Made by a program: the position numbers and the translations under genes. Positions 15,961-25,544 of a stretch of DNA of 64,000 nt are shown here, piece after piece (position 1 is the stretch's first letter; each line of letters opens with the position of its first letter). This stretch comes from JACKJP01 sp050249695. GTDB lineage: Bacteria > Pseudomonadota > Alphaproteobacteria > Rhizobiales > Tepidamorphaceae. The stretch covers positions 868,001-932,000 of the forward strand of contig JBFWQA010000001.1 in assembly GCA_050249695.1 (NCBI GenBank), written 5' to 3'. The notes under the pieces were generated by a model. That model saw only the letters and a list, made by a program, of their open reading frames with translations, was not told where the DNA came from and ran no database searches.

Positions 15961-18081
15961 ATGACCAAGCTTCTCGTTGACGGCATCGAGGTCGACGTAC
16001 CCGACCATTACACGCTGTTGCAGGCATGCGAGGAGGCGGGCGCCGAAATCCCGCGTTTCTGTTATCACGAGCGCCTGTCGATCGCCGGCAATTGCCGCAT
16101 GTGCCTCGTCGAGGTGAAGGGCGGCCCGCCCAAGCCGCAGGCCTCCTGCGCGATGGGCGTGCGCGACCTGCGTCCCGGCCCGAACGGCGAGCCGCCGGAG
16201 GTCATGACGCGCTCTCCGATGGTCAAGAAGGCGCGTGAAGGCGTGATGGAGTTCCTTCTCATCAACCATCCGCTGGATTGTCCGATCTGCGACCAGGGCG
16301 GCGAGTGCGACCTGCAGGATCAGGCGATGGCCTACGGCGTCGACAAGAACCGCTTTCACGAGAACAAGCGCGCGGTCGAGGACAAATATATCGGTCCGCT
16401 GGTGCGCACGCGGATGACCCGCTGCATCCATTGCACGCGCTGCGTCCGCTTCACCACGGAGGTCGCCGGCATTTCCGAACTCGGCCTCATCGGCCGCGGC
16501 GAGGACGCCGAGATCACGACCTACTTGGAACGGGCGATGAGCTCGGAACTGCAGGGCAACGTGATCGACCTGTGCCCGGTCGGCGCGCTGACCTCCAAGC
16601 CCTATCAGGATCAGGCGCGGCCGTGGGAGCTGTCGAAAACCGAATCCGTCGACGTGATGGACGCCGTCGGCTCGAATATCCGCGTCGATGCCCGTGGGCG
16701 CGAGGTCATGCGGATCTTGCCGCGCACCCATGAGGACGTGAACGAGGAGTGGATTTCCGACAAGACGCGCTTCGTCTGGGACGGCTTGCGCAGTCAGCGC
16801 CTGGACCGGCCTTACGTGCGCACGGGCGGAAAGCTGCAGGCGGCGACATGGAACGACGCTTTCGCCGCGATCGCTTCGAAGATGAAGGGGATTGCCGGTG
16901 AGCGGGTCGGCATGATCGCCGGCGATCTGGCGGGCGTTGAAGAAATGTTCGCGTTGAAAGACCTCGCCGAACGGCTGGAGATCGCCAGCATCGACTGCCG
17001 CCAGGACGGCTCGGTACTCGACCGCAAGTCCGGACGCGGCAGCTACATCTTCAATTCCGGGATCGCCGGGATCGAGGAAGCCGATGCCATTCTCATCGTC
17101 GGTGCGAATCCGCGCCTCGAGGCGTCGGTGCTGAATGCGCGCATCCGCAAACGCTGGCTGCTTGGCGACCTCGTGGTCGGCTATGTCGGCGCCGGTCAGC
17201 CCGATCTGACCTATGAATACGAGTATATCGGCGCGGGGCCGGAATCGCTGGCGGAGATCGCCGGCGGCGAGGGATCCTTTGCCAGGCGCCTGAAGAAGGC
17301 GAAGCGTCCGATGATCATCGTCGGGCAGGGCGCCACGACAAGGCCGGATGGCGCGGCCATCCTCGCACAATGCGCCGACATCGCCGTCAAGCACGGGATG
17401 GTTGCACCCGAGAACGATCCCGACTGGATTGGCTTCAACGTCCTGCACAACGCCGCCTCCCGCGTCGGCGGCCTTGACGTCGGCTTCCTGCCGGCCGAAG
17501 GCGGGCGGGCGACGGGAGAGATTATCGAAGCAGCTGGTAAGGGCGAGCTCGACGTCGTCTTCCTGCTCGGCGCCGACGAGATCGACATGAGCGCGCTCGG
17601 CGGCGCCTTCGTCGTCTATATCGGCACCCATGGCGATCGCGGCGCGCACCGCGCCGACGTCATACTTCCAGGCGCGGCCTACACTGAGAAGGCCGTCACC
17701 TATGTGAACACCGAAGGCCGCCCGCAGATGACCGCGCGCGCCGCCTTTCCTCCCGGCGAGGCGCGCGAGGACTGGGCGATCATCCGCGCCCTTTCGGAGC
17801 ATCTCGGCGCGAGACTTCCCTACGATTCGATCGCCGCGCTGCGCGCCGTGCTCTATGCCGACATGCCGCATCTGGCTGCGCTGGACCGGCGCGTGCCCAG
17901 CGCCGCGACCGACGTCATGGCGCTCGCCAGAAAGGGCGGGCGCACCCGCAAGGGCGGCTTCGCCCCGGCGATCGGCGATTTCTATCTGACCAATCCGATC
18001 GCGCGCGCATCGAAAGTCATGGCCGAGGCGAGCGCGCTCGCCGCGCAGCTTGCGAAGGAGGCGACCGGCACCCATGGCTGA
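15961..18081 (+). CDS. nuoG: NADH-quinone oxidoreductase subunit G
   Basis: The 75-kDa-type subunit of the electron-input module. The N-terminal ferredoxin domain binds [2Fe-2S] N1b through Cys34, Cys45, Cys48 and Cys63. The next motifs are HPLDCPICDQGGECDLQD (N5-type ligands) and RCIHCTRCVRF (N4). The C-terminal half is a molybdopterin-oxidoreductase-like fold without cofactor ligands. The 706-aa length is typical of alphaproteobacteria and mitochondria, shorter than in E. coli. It overlaps nuoH by 8 bp. Confidence 0.96.
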   Translation: MTKLLVDGIEVDVPDHYTLLQACEEAGAEIPRFCYHERLSIAGNCRMCLVEVKGGPPKPQASCAMGVRDLRPGPNGEPPEVMTRSPMVKKAREGVMEFLLINHPLDCPICDQGGECDLQDQAMAYGVDKNRFHENKRAVEDKYIGPLVRTRMTRCIHCTRCVRFTTEVAGISELGLIGRGEDAEITTYLERAMSSELQGNVIDLCPVGALTSKPYQDQARPWELSKTESVDVMDAVGSNIRVDARGREVMRILPRTHEDVNEEWISDKTRFVWDGLRSQRLDRPYVRTGGKLQAATWNDAFAAIASKMKGIAGERVGMIAGDLAGVEEMFALKDLAERLEIASIDCRQDGSVLDRKSGRGSYIFNSGIAGIEEADAILIVGANPRLEASVLNARIRKRWLLGDLVVGYVGAGQPDLTYEYEYIGAGPESLAEIAGGEGSFARRLKKAKRPMIIVGQGATTRPDGAAILAQCADIAVKHGMVAPENDPDWIGFNVLHNAASRVGGLDVGFLPAEGGRATGEIIEAAGKGELDVVFLLGADEIDMSALGGAFVVYIGTHGDRGAHRADVILPGAAYTEKAVTYVNTEGRPQMTARAAFPPGEAREDWAIIRALSEHLGARLPYDSIAALRAVLYADMPHLAALDRRVPSAATDVMALARKGGRTRKGGFAPAIGDFYLTNPIARASKVMAEASALAAQLAKEATGTHG

Positions 18082-19096
18082 GCTCTGGTCCGTCTATCTG
18101 CTGCCCGGCCTGATCATCGCGCTGCAAAGCCTGGTGCTGCTCGTCGCGCTGCTCATCATCATCGCCTATCTGCTCTACGCCGACCGTAAGGTCTGGGCGG
18201 CCGTCCAGATGCGCCGGGGCCCCAATGTGGTCGGGCCCTGGGGCCTGTTCCAGAGCTTTGCCGATCTGCTGAAATTCGTTCTGAAGGAGCCGGTCGTACC
18301 GGCGGCCTCCAACAAGGGCGTCTTCCTGCTCGCGCCGCTGATTTCCTGCATTCTCGCGCTTTCGGCCTGGGCGGTCGTTCCGGTCAGCGACGGCTGGGTG
18401 ATTGCCGACATCAACGTTGGCATCCTTTATATATTCGCGATCTCCTCGCTCGGCGTATATGGCGTCATCATGGGCGGCTGGGCATCGAACTCCAAATATG
18501 CCTTCCTCGGCGCGCTGCGTTCCGCCGCGCAGATGGTCTCATACGAAGTCTCCATCGGCTTCGTCATCATCACGGTGCTGCTGTGCGTCGGCTCACTGAA
18601 CCTCACCGACATCGTCCTGGCGCAGAAGGGGGCTTACGGGCTTTTCAGCTGGTTCTGGCTGCCGCTATTTCCGATGTTCGTCGTCTTCTTCATCTCCGCG
18701 CTGGCGGAGACGAACCGGCCGCCCTTCGACCTGCCGGAGGCGGAGTCGGAACTGGTCGCCGGCTTCATGGTGGAATACTCGTCGACGCCGTATCTGCTGT
18801 TCATGCTCGGCGAGTACGTGTCCATCACCCTGATGTGCGCGCTGACCACCATCCTGTTCCTCGGCGGCTGGCTGCCGCCGGTGGATATCGTGCCCTTCAC
18901 CCTCGTGCCGGGTGTCGTCTGGTTCGTGCTGAAGGTCTGTTTTGTGTTCTTCATGTTCGCCATGGTCAAGGCCATGGTGCCGCGCTACCGCTACGATCAG
19001 CTCATGCGGCTCGGCTGGAAGGTATTCCTGCCGCTGTCGCTGCTGATGGTCTTCATCGTCGCCATCGTCCTGCAGTTGACTGGATGGACGGCATGA
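18074..19096 (+). CDS. nuoH: NADH-quinone oxidoreductase subunit H
   Basis: Membrane subunit that lines the quinone channel with NuoB and NuoD. The 340-aa protein has eight predicted helices and the conserved cytoplasmic motifs ADRKVWAAVQMRRGPNVVGPWG and ETNRPPFDLPEAESELVAGF. The start ATG at 18074 (MAELWSVYLL) sits inside the end of nuoG. Confidence 0.96.
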   Translation: MAELWSVYLLPGLIIALQSLVLLVALLIIIAYLLYADRKVWAAVQMRRGPNVVGPWGLFQSFADLLKFVLKEPVVPAASNKGVFLLAPLISCILALSAWAVVPVSDGWVIADINVGILYIFAISSLGVYGVIMGGWASNSKYAFLGALRSAAQMVSYEVSIGFVIITVLLCVGSLNLTDIVLAQKGAYGLFSWFWLPLFPMFVVFFISALAETNRPPFDLPEAESELVAGFMVEYSSTPYLLFMLGEYVSITLMCALTTILFLGGWLPPVDIVPFTLVPGVVWFVLKVCFVFFMFAMVKAMVPRYRYDQLMRLGWKVFLPLSLLMVFIVAIVLQLTGWTA

Positions 19097-19137
19097 CGGC
19101 CAAGTCTGAAACCGCCGGACCCTGGAAAGGCTAAGCC

Positions 19138-19629
19138 ATGGCTCGCCTCGACCTTGCCGCGAAATCGCTGCTGCTCACGGAGTTCGTTTCGGCGTTCTTC
19201 CTGACGATGCGCTATTTCTTCGCGCCGAAGGCAACGATCAACTATCCCTTCGAGAAGGGGCCGCTCAGCCCTCGTTTTCGCGGCGAACACGCGCTTCGCC
19301 GTTACCCCAACGGCGAGGAACGCTGCATCGCCTGCAAGCTGTGCGAGGCGATTTGCCCCGCGCAGGCGATCACGATCGAGGCCGGACCGCGACGCAATGA
19401 CGGCACGCGGCGCACGACCCGTTACGACATCGACATGGTGAAATGCATCTATTGCGGCTTCTGCCAGGAAGCCTGCCCGGTGGATGCCATCGTCGAAGGT
19501 CCGAATTTCGAGTTCGCGGTGGAAACGCGCGAAGAGCTTTACTATGACAAGGACCGGCTGCTTGAGAACGGCGCGCGCTGGGAACGCGCGATCGCGAAGA
19601 ATCTCGAGCTCGACGCGCCTTATCGCTGA
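19138..19629 (+). CDS. nuoI: NADH-quinone oxidoreductase subunit I
   Basis: The 23-kDa-type ferredoxin subunit carrying two [4Fe-4S] clusters (N6a and N6b). Ligands are Cys63, 66, 69, 73 (CIACKLCEAICP) and Cys103, 106, 109, 113 (CIYCGFCQEACP). An amphipathic N-terminal helix anchors it to the membrane arm. 163 aa. A 65-bp gap to nuoJ contains no gene. Confidence 0.97.
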   Translation: MARLDLAAKSLLLTEFVSAFFLTMRYFFAPKATINYPFEKGPLSPRFRGEHALRRYPNGEERCIACKLCEAICPAQAITIEAGPRRNDGTRRTTRYDIDMVKCIYCGFCQEACPVDAIVEGPNFEFAVETREELYYDKDRLLENGARWERAIAKNLELDAPYR

Positions 19630-19694
19630 AACGGGATGATTGAACCGATGGGTATGGCGGGGCAGGCCTGCGCGGCCGCTAGGCGGGCAGCAAC

Positions 19695-20303
19695 ATGATA
19701 CTGGGGCAGCTATTCTTCTTCATCTTCTCCGCCGTCATGATCGCGTCGGCGGTCATGGTTGTGGCGTCGCGCAATCCCGTGCATTCGGTCCTGTTTCTCA
19801 TTCTGGCGTTCTTCAACGCGGCGGGCCTGTTCCTGCTGCTGGGCGCCGAATTCCTCGCGATGATCCTCGTCGTTGTCTATGTCGGCGCGGTCGCCGTGCT
19901 TTTCCTCTTCGTGGTGATGATGCTCGACATGGATTTCGCCGAATTGCGGCAGGGCGCTCAGGAATACATTCCCGTGGGCGCGCTGGTCGGCCTGATCCTT
20001 CTCGTCGAGCTGCTCGTCGTCATCGGCGGCTGGACGATCGATCCGCAGGTTGTTCACGCCGGCGCGGCGCCGGTGGCCGAGGGAGTCAGCAACACGACGG
20101 CGTTGGGGCAGGTACTCTTCACCCGTTACATCTTCTTTTTTCAGATCGCAGGGCTCGTGCTGCTGGTCGCCATGATCGGCGCCATCGTGCTCACGCTGCG
20201 GCACAAGGAGAACATCAAGCGCCAGTCGATCGCGGCCCAGGTCGCCCGCGATCCGAAGACCGCCGTGGAAGTCCGCAAGGTCGAGTCGGGGAAGGGAATC
20301 TGA
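19695..20303 (+). CDS. nuoJ: NADH-quinone oxidoreductase subunit J
   Basis: Membrane-arm subunit with five helices. The conserved third-helix segment (LVVVYVGAVAVLFLFVVMMLDMD) is at about residues 57-79. 202 aa, with a hydrophilic C-terminal end facing the cytoplasm. nuoK starts 2 bp after its stop. Confidence 0.95.
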   Translation: MILGQLFFFIFSAVMIASAVMVVASRNPVHSVLFLILAFFNAAGLFLLLGAEFLAMILVVVYVGAVAVLFLFVVMMLDMDFAELRQGAQEYIPVGALVGLILLVELLVVIGGWTIDPQVVHAGAAPVAEGVSNTTALGQVLFTRYIFFFQIAGLVLLVAMIGAIVLTLRHKENIKRQSIAAQVARDPKTAVEVRKVESGKGI

Positions 20304-20305
20304 GC

Positions 20306-20629
20306 ATGGAACAGGCAACGCCCCTCATACCGCTTTCCTACTATCTGTCGGTCGCCGCTGTGATGTTCACGATCGGCATCTTCGGCATTTTCCTGAACCG
20401 CAAGAACGTCATCATCATCCTGATGTCGGTCGAACTGATGCTGCTGTCGGTGAACATCAATCTGGTCGCCTTTTCGGCCGCTCTCGGCGATCTCGTCGGG
20501 CAGGTATTCGCGCTGATGGTGCTCACGGTCGCGGCGGCCGAGGCCGCCATCGGCCTTGCGATCATCGTCACCTTCTTCCGCAACCGCGGCACGATCGCGG
20601 TCGAAGACGTCAACATGATGAAGGGCTAG
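20306..20629 (+). CDS. nuoK: NADH-quinone oxidoreductase subunit K
   Basis: Small antiporter-like (MrpC-type) membrane subunit with three helices. The conserved glutamates in the membrane, one in VELMLLSVN and one in AAAEAAIGLAI, are present. 107 aa. The start at 20306 (MEQATPLIPL) follows nuoJ by 2 bp; the long upstream extension of this frame is only the shadow of nuoJ. Confidence 0.95.
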   Translation: MEQATPLIPLSYYLSVAAVMFTIGIFGIFLNRKNVIIILMSVELMLLSVNINLVAFSAALGDLVGQVFALMVLTVAAAEAAIGLAIIVTFFRNRGTIAVEDVNMMKG

Positions 20630-20636
20630 GAAGGAC

Positions 20637-22571
20637 ATGTATTCGGCTATCGTCTTCCTGCCGCTCATCGGCTTCCTGATTGCGGGTCTGTTCGGCGGCC
20701 GCATGGCCCCCCGCGTCAGCGAAGTCGTCACGTCGGGGCTTCTCGTGATTTCCGCGCTTCTGTCGTGGGTCGCCTTCTTCAATGTCGCCTTCGGCGAGCA
20801 GGACCAGGTTGTCCGGCTCTTCACCTGGATCGCCTCCGGTCCGCTCCAGGCCGACTGGACGATCCGCGTCGACACGCTGACGGCGGTCATGCTGGTCGTC
20901 GTCACCTCCGTCTCTTCGCTGGTGCATATCTACTCGATCGGCTACATGCACCACGATCCGCACCGGCCGCGCTTCTTCGCCTATCTGTCGCTCTTCACCT
21001 TCGCGATGCTCGCGCTGGTGACTTCCGACAATCTGGTGCAGATGTTCTTCGGCTGGGAGGGCGTGGGTCTCGCCTCCTACCTGCTGATCGGTTTCTGGTA
21101 TCAGAAGCCCTCCGCCAACGCCGCCGCGATCAAGGCCTTCGTCGTCAATCGCGTCGGCGATTTCGGCTTCGCGCTCGGCATCTTCGCGGTCTTCTACATG
21201 ACCGGCTCGATCGCCTTCGACACGGTCTTCGCCAGCGCGCCCTCGCTGGTCGGACAGCAGATCCATTTTCTCGGCGCCGATTTCGACGCGCTGACGGTGA
21301 TCTGCCTGCTCCTGTTCATGGGTGCGATGGGCAAGTCGGCGCAATTCCTGTTGCACACCTGGCTGCCGGACGCGATGGAAGGCCCGACGCCGGTCTCCGC
21401 GCTGATCCACGCCGCGACCATGGTGACCGCCGGTGTCTTCATGGTGGCGAGGCTCTCGCCGCTGTTCGAGCTGTCGCCGACGGCGCTGACTTTCGTGACC
21501 ATCATCGGCGCGACGACGGCGTTCTTCGCCGCGACGGTTGGCCTGGTTCAGAACGACATCAAGCGCATCATTGCCTATTCGACCTGTTCCCAGCTCGGCT
21601 ACATGTTCGTCGCGCTCGGCGTCGGCGCCTACTCGGCGGGCATCTTCCATCTCTTCACGCACGCGTTTTTCAAGGCGCTGCTGTTCCTCGGGTCCGGCGC
21701 GGTCATTCACGCGATGTCGGACGAACAGGATATCCGAAAGATGGGCGGGCTGTGGCGGTTGATCCCCGTGACCTACGCGATGATGTTCATCGGCACGCTG
21801 GCGCTCACGGGGTTTCCGTTCACCGCCGGATATTTCTCCAAGGATGCGATCATCGAGGCGGCCTATGTCGCGCACAACCCCGCCGCGGGCTACGCGTTCA
21901 CGATGGTGGTGGTCGCCGCGTTGCTGACCTCTTTCTATTCATGGCGCCTGATGTTCCTGACCTTCCACGGCCGCTCTCGGGCATCCTCGGACGTTCTCCA
22001 TCACGTTCATGAATCGCCGCTGGTGATGACGATACCGCTCGGCCTCCTGGCGCTCGGCGCCATTGCCGCGGGTTTCCTGTTCAGTACCTATTTCATCGGC
22101 AAAGGCTATGAGCACTTCTGGCGCGAATCGCTGTTCCTTGCGGAAGGCAACGAAATTCTCGAGGAAATGCACCACGTGCCCGCCCTGGTGAAGTGGGCCC
22201 CGTTCGTGATGATGGTCATCGGTGCGGCGATCGCGGCGCTTTTCTATCTGCTGCGGACCGATATTCCCGGCCGTCTCGCCAGCACGCACGACCTGCTCTA
22301 CAGGTTCCTGCTCAACAAGTGGTACTTCGACGAGATTTACGACTTTCTCCTGGTGCGTCCTGCGAAATGGCTCGGCCGCTTCTTCTGGAAGAAGGGCGAC
22401 GGCTGGCTGATCGACGGGTTCGGTCCCGACGGCATTTCCGCTCGCGTGGTCGACGTCACCAACCGCGTAGTCCGATTGCAGAGCGGGTATGTCTATCACT
22501 ACGCCTTCGCGATGATCATCGGCGTGGCTGTCCTTGCAACCTGGTATATGTTCTGGGGAGCCGCCCGATAA
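20637..22571 (+). CDS. nuoL: NADH-quinone oxidoreductase subunit L
   Basis: Distal proton-pumping antiporter-like subunit with the long lateral helix at its C-terminus. Landmarks are the glutamate in FFGWEGVGLASYLLIG, the lysine in GAMGKSAQFLLHTWLPDAMEGPTPVSALIHAATMVTAG region and a lysine in THAFFKALLFLGSG. 644 aa. The stop TAA shares its last A with the nuoM ATG. Confidence 0.96.
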   Translation: MYSAIVFLPLIGFLIAGLFGGRMAPRVSEVVTSGLLVISALLSWVAFFNVAFGEQDQVVRLFTWIASGPLQADWTIRVDTLTAVMLVVVTSVSSLVHIYSIGYMHHDPHRPRFFAYLSLFTFAMLALVTSDNLVQMFFGWEGVGLASYLLIGFWYQKPSANAAAIKAFVVNRVGDFGFALGIFAVFYMTGSIAFDTVFASAPSLVGQQIHFLGADFDALTVICLLLFMGAMGKSAQFLLHTWLPDAMEGPTPVSALIHAATMVTAGVFMVARLSPLFELSPTALTFVTIIGATTAFFAATVGLVQNDIKRIIAYSTCSQLGYMFVALGVGAYSAGIFHLFTHAFFKALLFLGSGAVIHAMSDEQDIRKMGGLWRLIPVTYAMMFIGTLALTGFPFTAGYFSKDAIIEAAYVAHNPAAGYAFTMVVVAALLTSFYSWRLMFLTFHGRSRASSDVLHHVHESPLVMTIPLGLLALGAIAAGFLFSTYFIGKGYEHFWRESLFLAEGNEILEEMHHVPALVKWAPFVMMVIGAAIAALFYLLRTDIPGRLASTHDLLYRFLLNKWYFDEIYDFLLVRPAKWLGRFFWKKGDGWLIDGFGPDGISARVVDVTNRVVRLQSGYVYHYAFAMIIGVAVLATWYMFWGAAR

Positions 22572-24082
22572 TGTACGACTGGCCGATCCTTTCGCTCATA
22601 ACGTTTCTGCCGCTGGTCGGCGCGCTGTTCGTCTTCGCCATCCGCGGCGACGATCCCGTCGCCATTCGCAACGCGCGTTTCGTCGCGCTGTGGACGACCG
22701 GCGTAACCTTCATTCTCTCCCTTGTGATCTGGTTCGGCTTCGACGCCGGCACGGCCGATTTTCAGTTCGTCGAGAAACACGACTGGCTCGGGGAGTCGAT
22801 CAGCTATCATGTGGGTGTCGACGGCATTTCCATGCTGTTCGTGATCCTGACCACTTTCCTGATGCCGTTCTGCATCCTGGCAAGCTGGAAGGCGATCGAC
22901 ACGCGGGTGAAGGAATACATGATCGCCTTCCTCGTGCTGGAAACGCTGATGATCGGCGTGTTCACCGCGCTGGATCTCGTGCTGTTCTATGTCTTTTTCG
23001 AAGGCGGCCTCATTCCGATGTTCATCATCATCGGTGTGTGGGGCGGCAAGCGGCGCGTCTACGCGAGCTTCAAGTTCTTCCTCTATACGCTGCTCGGCTC
23101 GGTGCTGATGCTGCTTGCGATCATGGCAATGTACTGGGAGGCGGGCACGACCGACATCCCGACATTGCTGACCCATCAGTTCCCGCAATCGATGCAGACA
23201 TGGCTGTGGCTCGCCTTCTTCGCGTCCTTCGCGGTGAAGATGCCGATGTGGCCGGTGCATACGTGGCTTCCCGACGCCCATGTCGAGGCGCCTACGGCAG
23301 GCTCGGTCATTCTGGCCGGCATTCTCCTGAAGATGGGCGGCTACGGATTCCTGCGCTTCTCGCTGCCGATGTTCCCGCTGGCTTCGGACATGTTCGCGCC
23401 GATGGTCTTCACGCTGAGCGTCGTTGCCATCGTCTACACCTCGCTCGTCGCGCTGATGCAGGAAGACATCAAGAAGCTGATCGCCTATTCCTCCGTCGCC
23501 CATATGGGCTTCGTGACGATGGGCATCTTCACCGGTACGGTGCAGGGTGTGCAGGGTGGCATTTTCCAGATGCTGAGCCACGGCATCGTGTCCGGCGCGC
23601 TCTTCCTGTGCGTCGGCGTCGTATACGACAGGTTGCACACGCGTGAGATCGCCGCCTATGGCGGGCTGGTCAACCGCATGCCGAAATACGCCGTGGCATT
23701 CATGGTCTTTACGATGGCCAATGTCGGGCTGCCTGGCACCAGCGGGTTTGTCGGTGAGTTCCTGACCCTTCTTGCCGCGTTCCAGGTCAACAGCTGGGTC
23801 GCGTTCTTCGCCACCACGGGCGTGATCCTCTCGGCTGGCTATGCGCTCTGGCTGTACCGAAAGGTCATTTTCGGGGCGCTGGAAAAGGAAAACCTCAAGG
23901 CCATTCTCGACCTCGACCGCCGCGAGATCGCTATTCTCGCGCCGCTTGTCGTGCTCACGATCCTCTTCGGGTTCTGGCCGATGCCCATCCTCGATGTGAC
24001 CGCCGCTTCGGTCGATGCCCTGATCAATGCCTATCAGCAGGCGGTTGCCTCGGCCGGCGGCCTGACCTTCGCCGCGAATTGA
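22571..24082 (+). CDS. nuoM: NADH-quinone oxidoreductase subunit M
   Basis: Proton-pumping antiporter-like membrane subunit. It has the conserved Glu in VLFYVFFEGGLIPMFIIIG, the MWPVHTWLPDAHVEAPT loop and the KKLIAYSSVAHMGFV segment. 503 aa. The start at 22571 overlaps the nuoL stop by one base; the frame is open further upstream but that lies inside nuoL. Confidence 0.96.
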   Translation: MYDWPILSLITFLPLVGALFVFAIRGDDPVAIRNARFVALWTTGVTFILSLVIWFGFDAGTADFQFVEKHDWLGESISYHVGVDGISMLFVILTTFLMPFCILASWKAIDTRVKEYMIAFLVLETLMIGVFTALDLVLFYVFFEGGLIPMFIIIGVWGGKRRVYASFKFFLYTLLGSVLMLLAIMAMYWEAGTTDIPTLLTHQFPQSMQTWLWLAFFASFAVKMPMWPVHTWLPDAHVEAPTAGSVILAGILLKMGGYGFLRFSLPMFPLASDMFAPMVFTLSVVAIVYTSLVALMQEDIKKLIAYSSVAHMGFVTMGIFTGTVQGVQGGIFQMLSHGIVSGALFLCVGVVYDRLHTREIAAYGGLVNRMPKYAVAFMVFTMANVGLPGTSGFVGEFLTLLAAFQVNSWVAFFATTGVILSAGYALWLYRKVIFGALEKENLKAILDLDRREIAILAPLVVLTILFGFWPMPILDVTAASVDALINAYQQAVASAGGLTFAAN

Positions 24083-24101
24083 CGACAAGGAAAGCCGCAA
24101 G

Positions 24102-25541
24102 ATGAGTCCCGACATGATGGCCGACCTGATCCCGGTGCTTCCCGAACTGCTTCTGGCAGTCGGTGCGATGGTGCTGCTGATGATCGGCGCCTATTCGACG
24201 CGCGATGCGATGGGCGTCGTGACCGGCGGCGCGATCGCCATACTGATCGCGAGCGCCTTCCTGCTCGGCTTCATGCCCGAGGGTCGCTTCGAGGCATTCG
24301 GCGGCAGCTTCGTTCTCGACGATTTTGCCAGATTGATGAAGCTGCTGGTGCTGATCGGCTCGGTCGGCGCGCTGATCATGTCGGTGGATTACCTGAAGGC
24401 CCATTCGATCGCCAAGTTCGAGTTCCCGGTTCTCATCCTGCTGGCGACGGCGGGCATGTTCGTGATGATCTCGGCGAACGACCTGATTGCGCTCTATCTC
24501 GGCCTCGAACTCCAGTCGCTCGCTGTTTATGTCATCGCCTCCATCCATCGCGACAACATCAAGTCGACGGAAGCCGGTCTGAAATATTTCGTCCTCGGTG
24601 CGCTCTCGTCCGGCATGCTGCTCTATGGTGCATCGCTGATTTACGGCCTGACCGGTTCCGTCGCCTTTTCGGAGATTGCCGCCGCCGTGCCGCGTGAGGG
24701 CGCAAGTCTCGGTGTTGTCTTCGGCATGGTCTTTTTGCTGGCCGGCCTTGCCTTCAAGATTTCGGCAGTGCCATTCCATATGTGGACACCTGACGTCTAT
24801 GAGGGCGCGCCGACCCCGGTGACCGCGTTCTTTGCGGCAGCACCGAAGATCGCAGCCATGGCGCTCATGGTCCGGCTCCTGATCAACGGCTTTCCGGCGA
24901 TCACGCCGGCCTGGCAGCAGATCATTGTCTTCATCGCGATCGCGTCGATGAGCCTTGGCGCATTCGCCGCCATCGGTCAGCGTAACATCAAACGGCTGAT
25001 GGCCTATTCCTCGATCGGCCATATGGGATATGCGCTTGTCGGACTGGCCGCGGGCACCCAGGCGGGCGTGCAGGGTGTCATCATCTATATGGCGATCTAC
25101 CTTGCGATGACGCTGGGAGTCTTCGCCTGCATACTTGGAATGCGGCGCGGCGACGAGATGGTCGAGGACATATCCGATCTCGCCGGCCTCTCGCGCAATT
25201 CGAAGATGCAGGCCCTCATTCTTGCCATACTGCTGTTTTCGATGGCGGGCATCCCGCCATTGGCAGGCTTCTTCGCCAAGTGGTACGTGTTCATGGCGGC
25301 AATCGGCGAAGGCCTCTATCTGCTCGCCGTGATTGGCGTCGTGGCCAGCGTGATTGGCGCCTATTATTATCTTCGCATCATCAAGATCATGTATTTTGAC
25401 GAGCCGGCCGAAAAATTCTCGCCGCTGACCGGCGAGATGCGCGCCGTGCTCGCCATCTCGGGTGTCGTGACCGTGTTCTTCGTCGCTTACCCGTGGCCGC
25501 TCCGTTCGGCGGCTGAGGCGGCAGCCCGTTCGCTGTTCTGA
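24102..25541 (+). CDS. nuoN: NADH-quinone oxidoreductase subunit N
   Basis: Third antiporter-like pump subunit, next to NuoK. It shows the Glu in ALYLGLELQSLAVYV, the PFHMWTPDVYEGAPTPVTAF loop and KRLMAYSSIGHMGYAL. 479 aa. It closes the nuo set; birA starts 3 bp after its stop, so the transcript continues. Confidence 0.96.
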   Translation: MSPDMMADLIPVLPELLLAVGAMVLLMIGAYSTRDAMGVVTGGAIAILIASAFLLGFMPEGRFEAFGGSFVLDDFARLMKLLVLIGSVGALIMSVDYLKAHSIAKFEFPVLILLATAGMFVMISANDLIALYLGLELQSLAVYVIASIHRDNIKSTEAGLKYFVLGALSSGMLLYGASLIYGLTGSVAFSEIAAAVPREGASLGVVFGMVFLLAGLAFKISAVPFHMWTPDVYEGAPTPVTAFFAAAPKIAAMALMVRLLINGFPAITPAWQQIIVFIAIASMSLGAFAAIGQRNIKRLMAYSSIGHMGYALVGLAAGTQAGVQGVIIYMAIYLAMTLGVFACILGMRRGDEMVEDISDLAGLSRNSKMQALILAILLFSMAGIPPLAGFFAKWYVFMAAIGEGLYLLAVIGVVASVIGAYYYLRIIKIMYFDEPAEKFSPLTGEMRAVLAISGVVTVFFVAYPWPLRSAAEAAARSLF

Positions 25542-25544
25542 TCG

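Noticed and set aside
15508..18075. 855-codon minus-strand frame opposite nuoG
   Set aside because: Antisense shadow of a well-conserved gene; no start signal and no domain.
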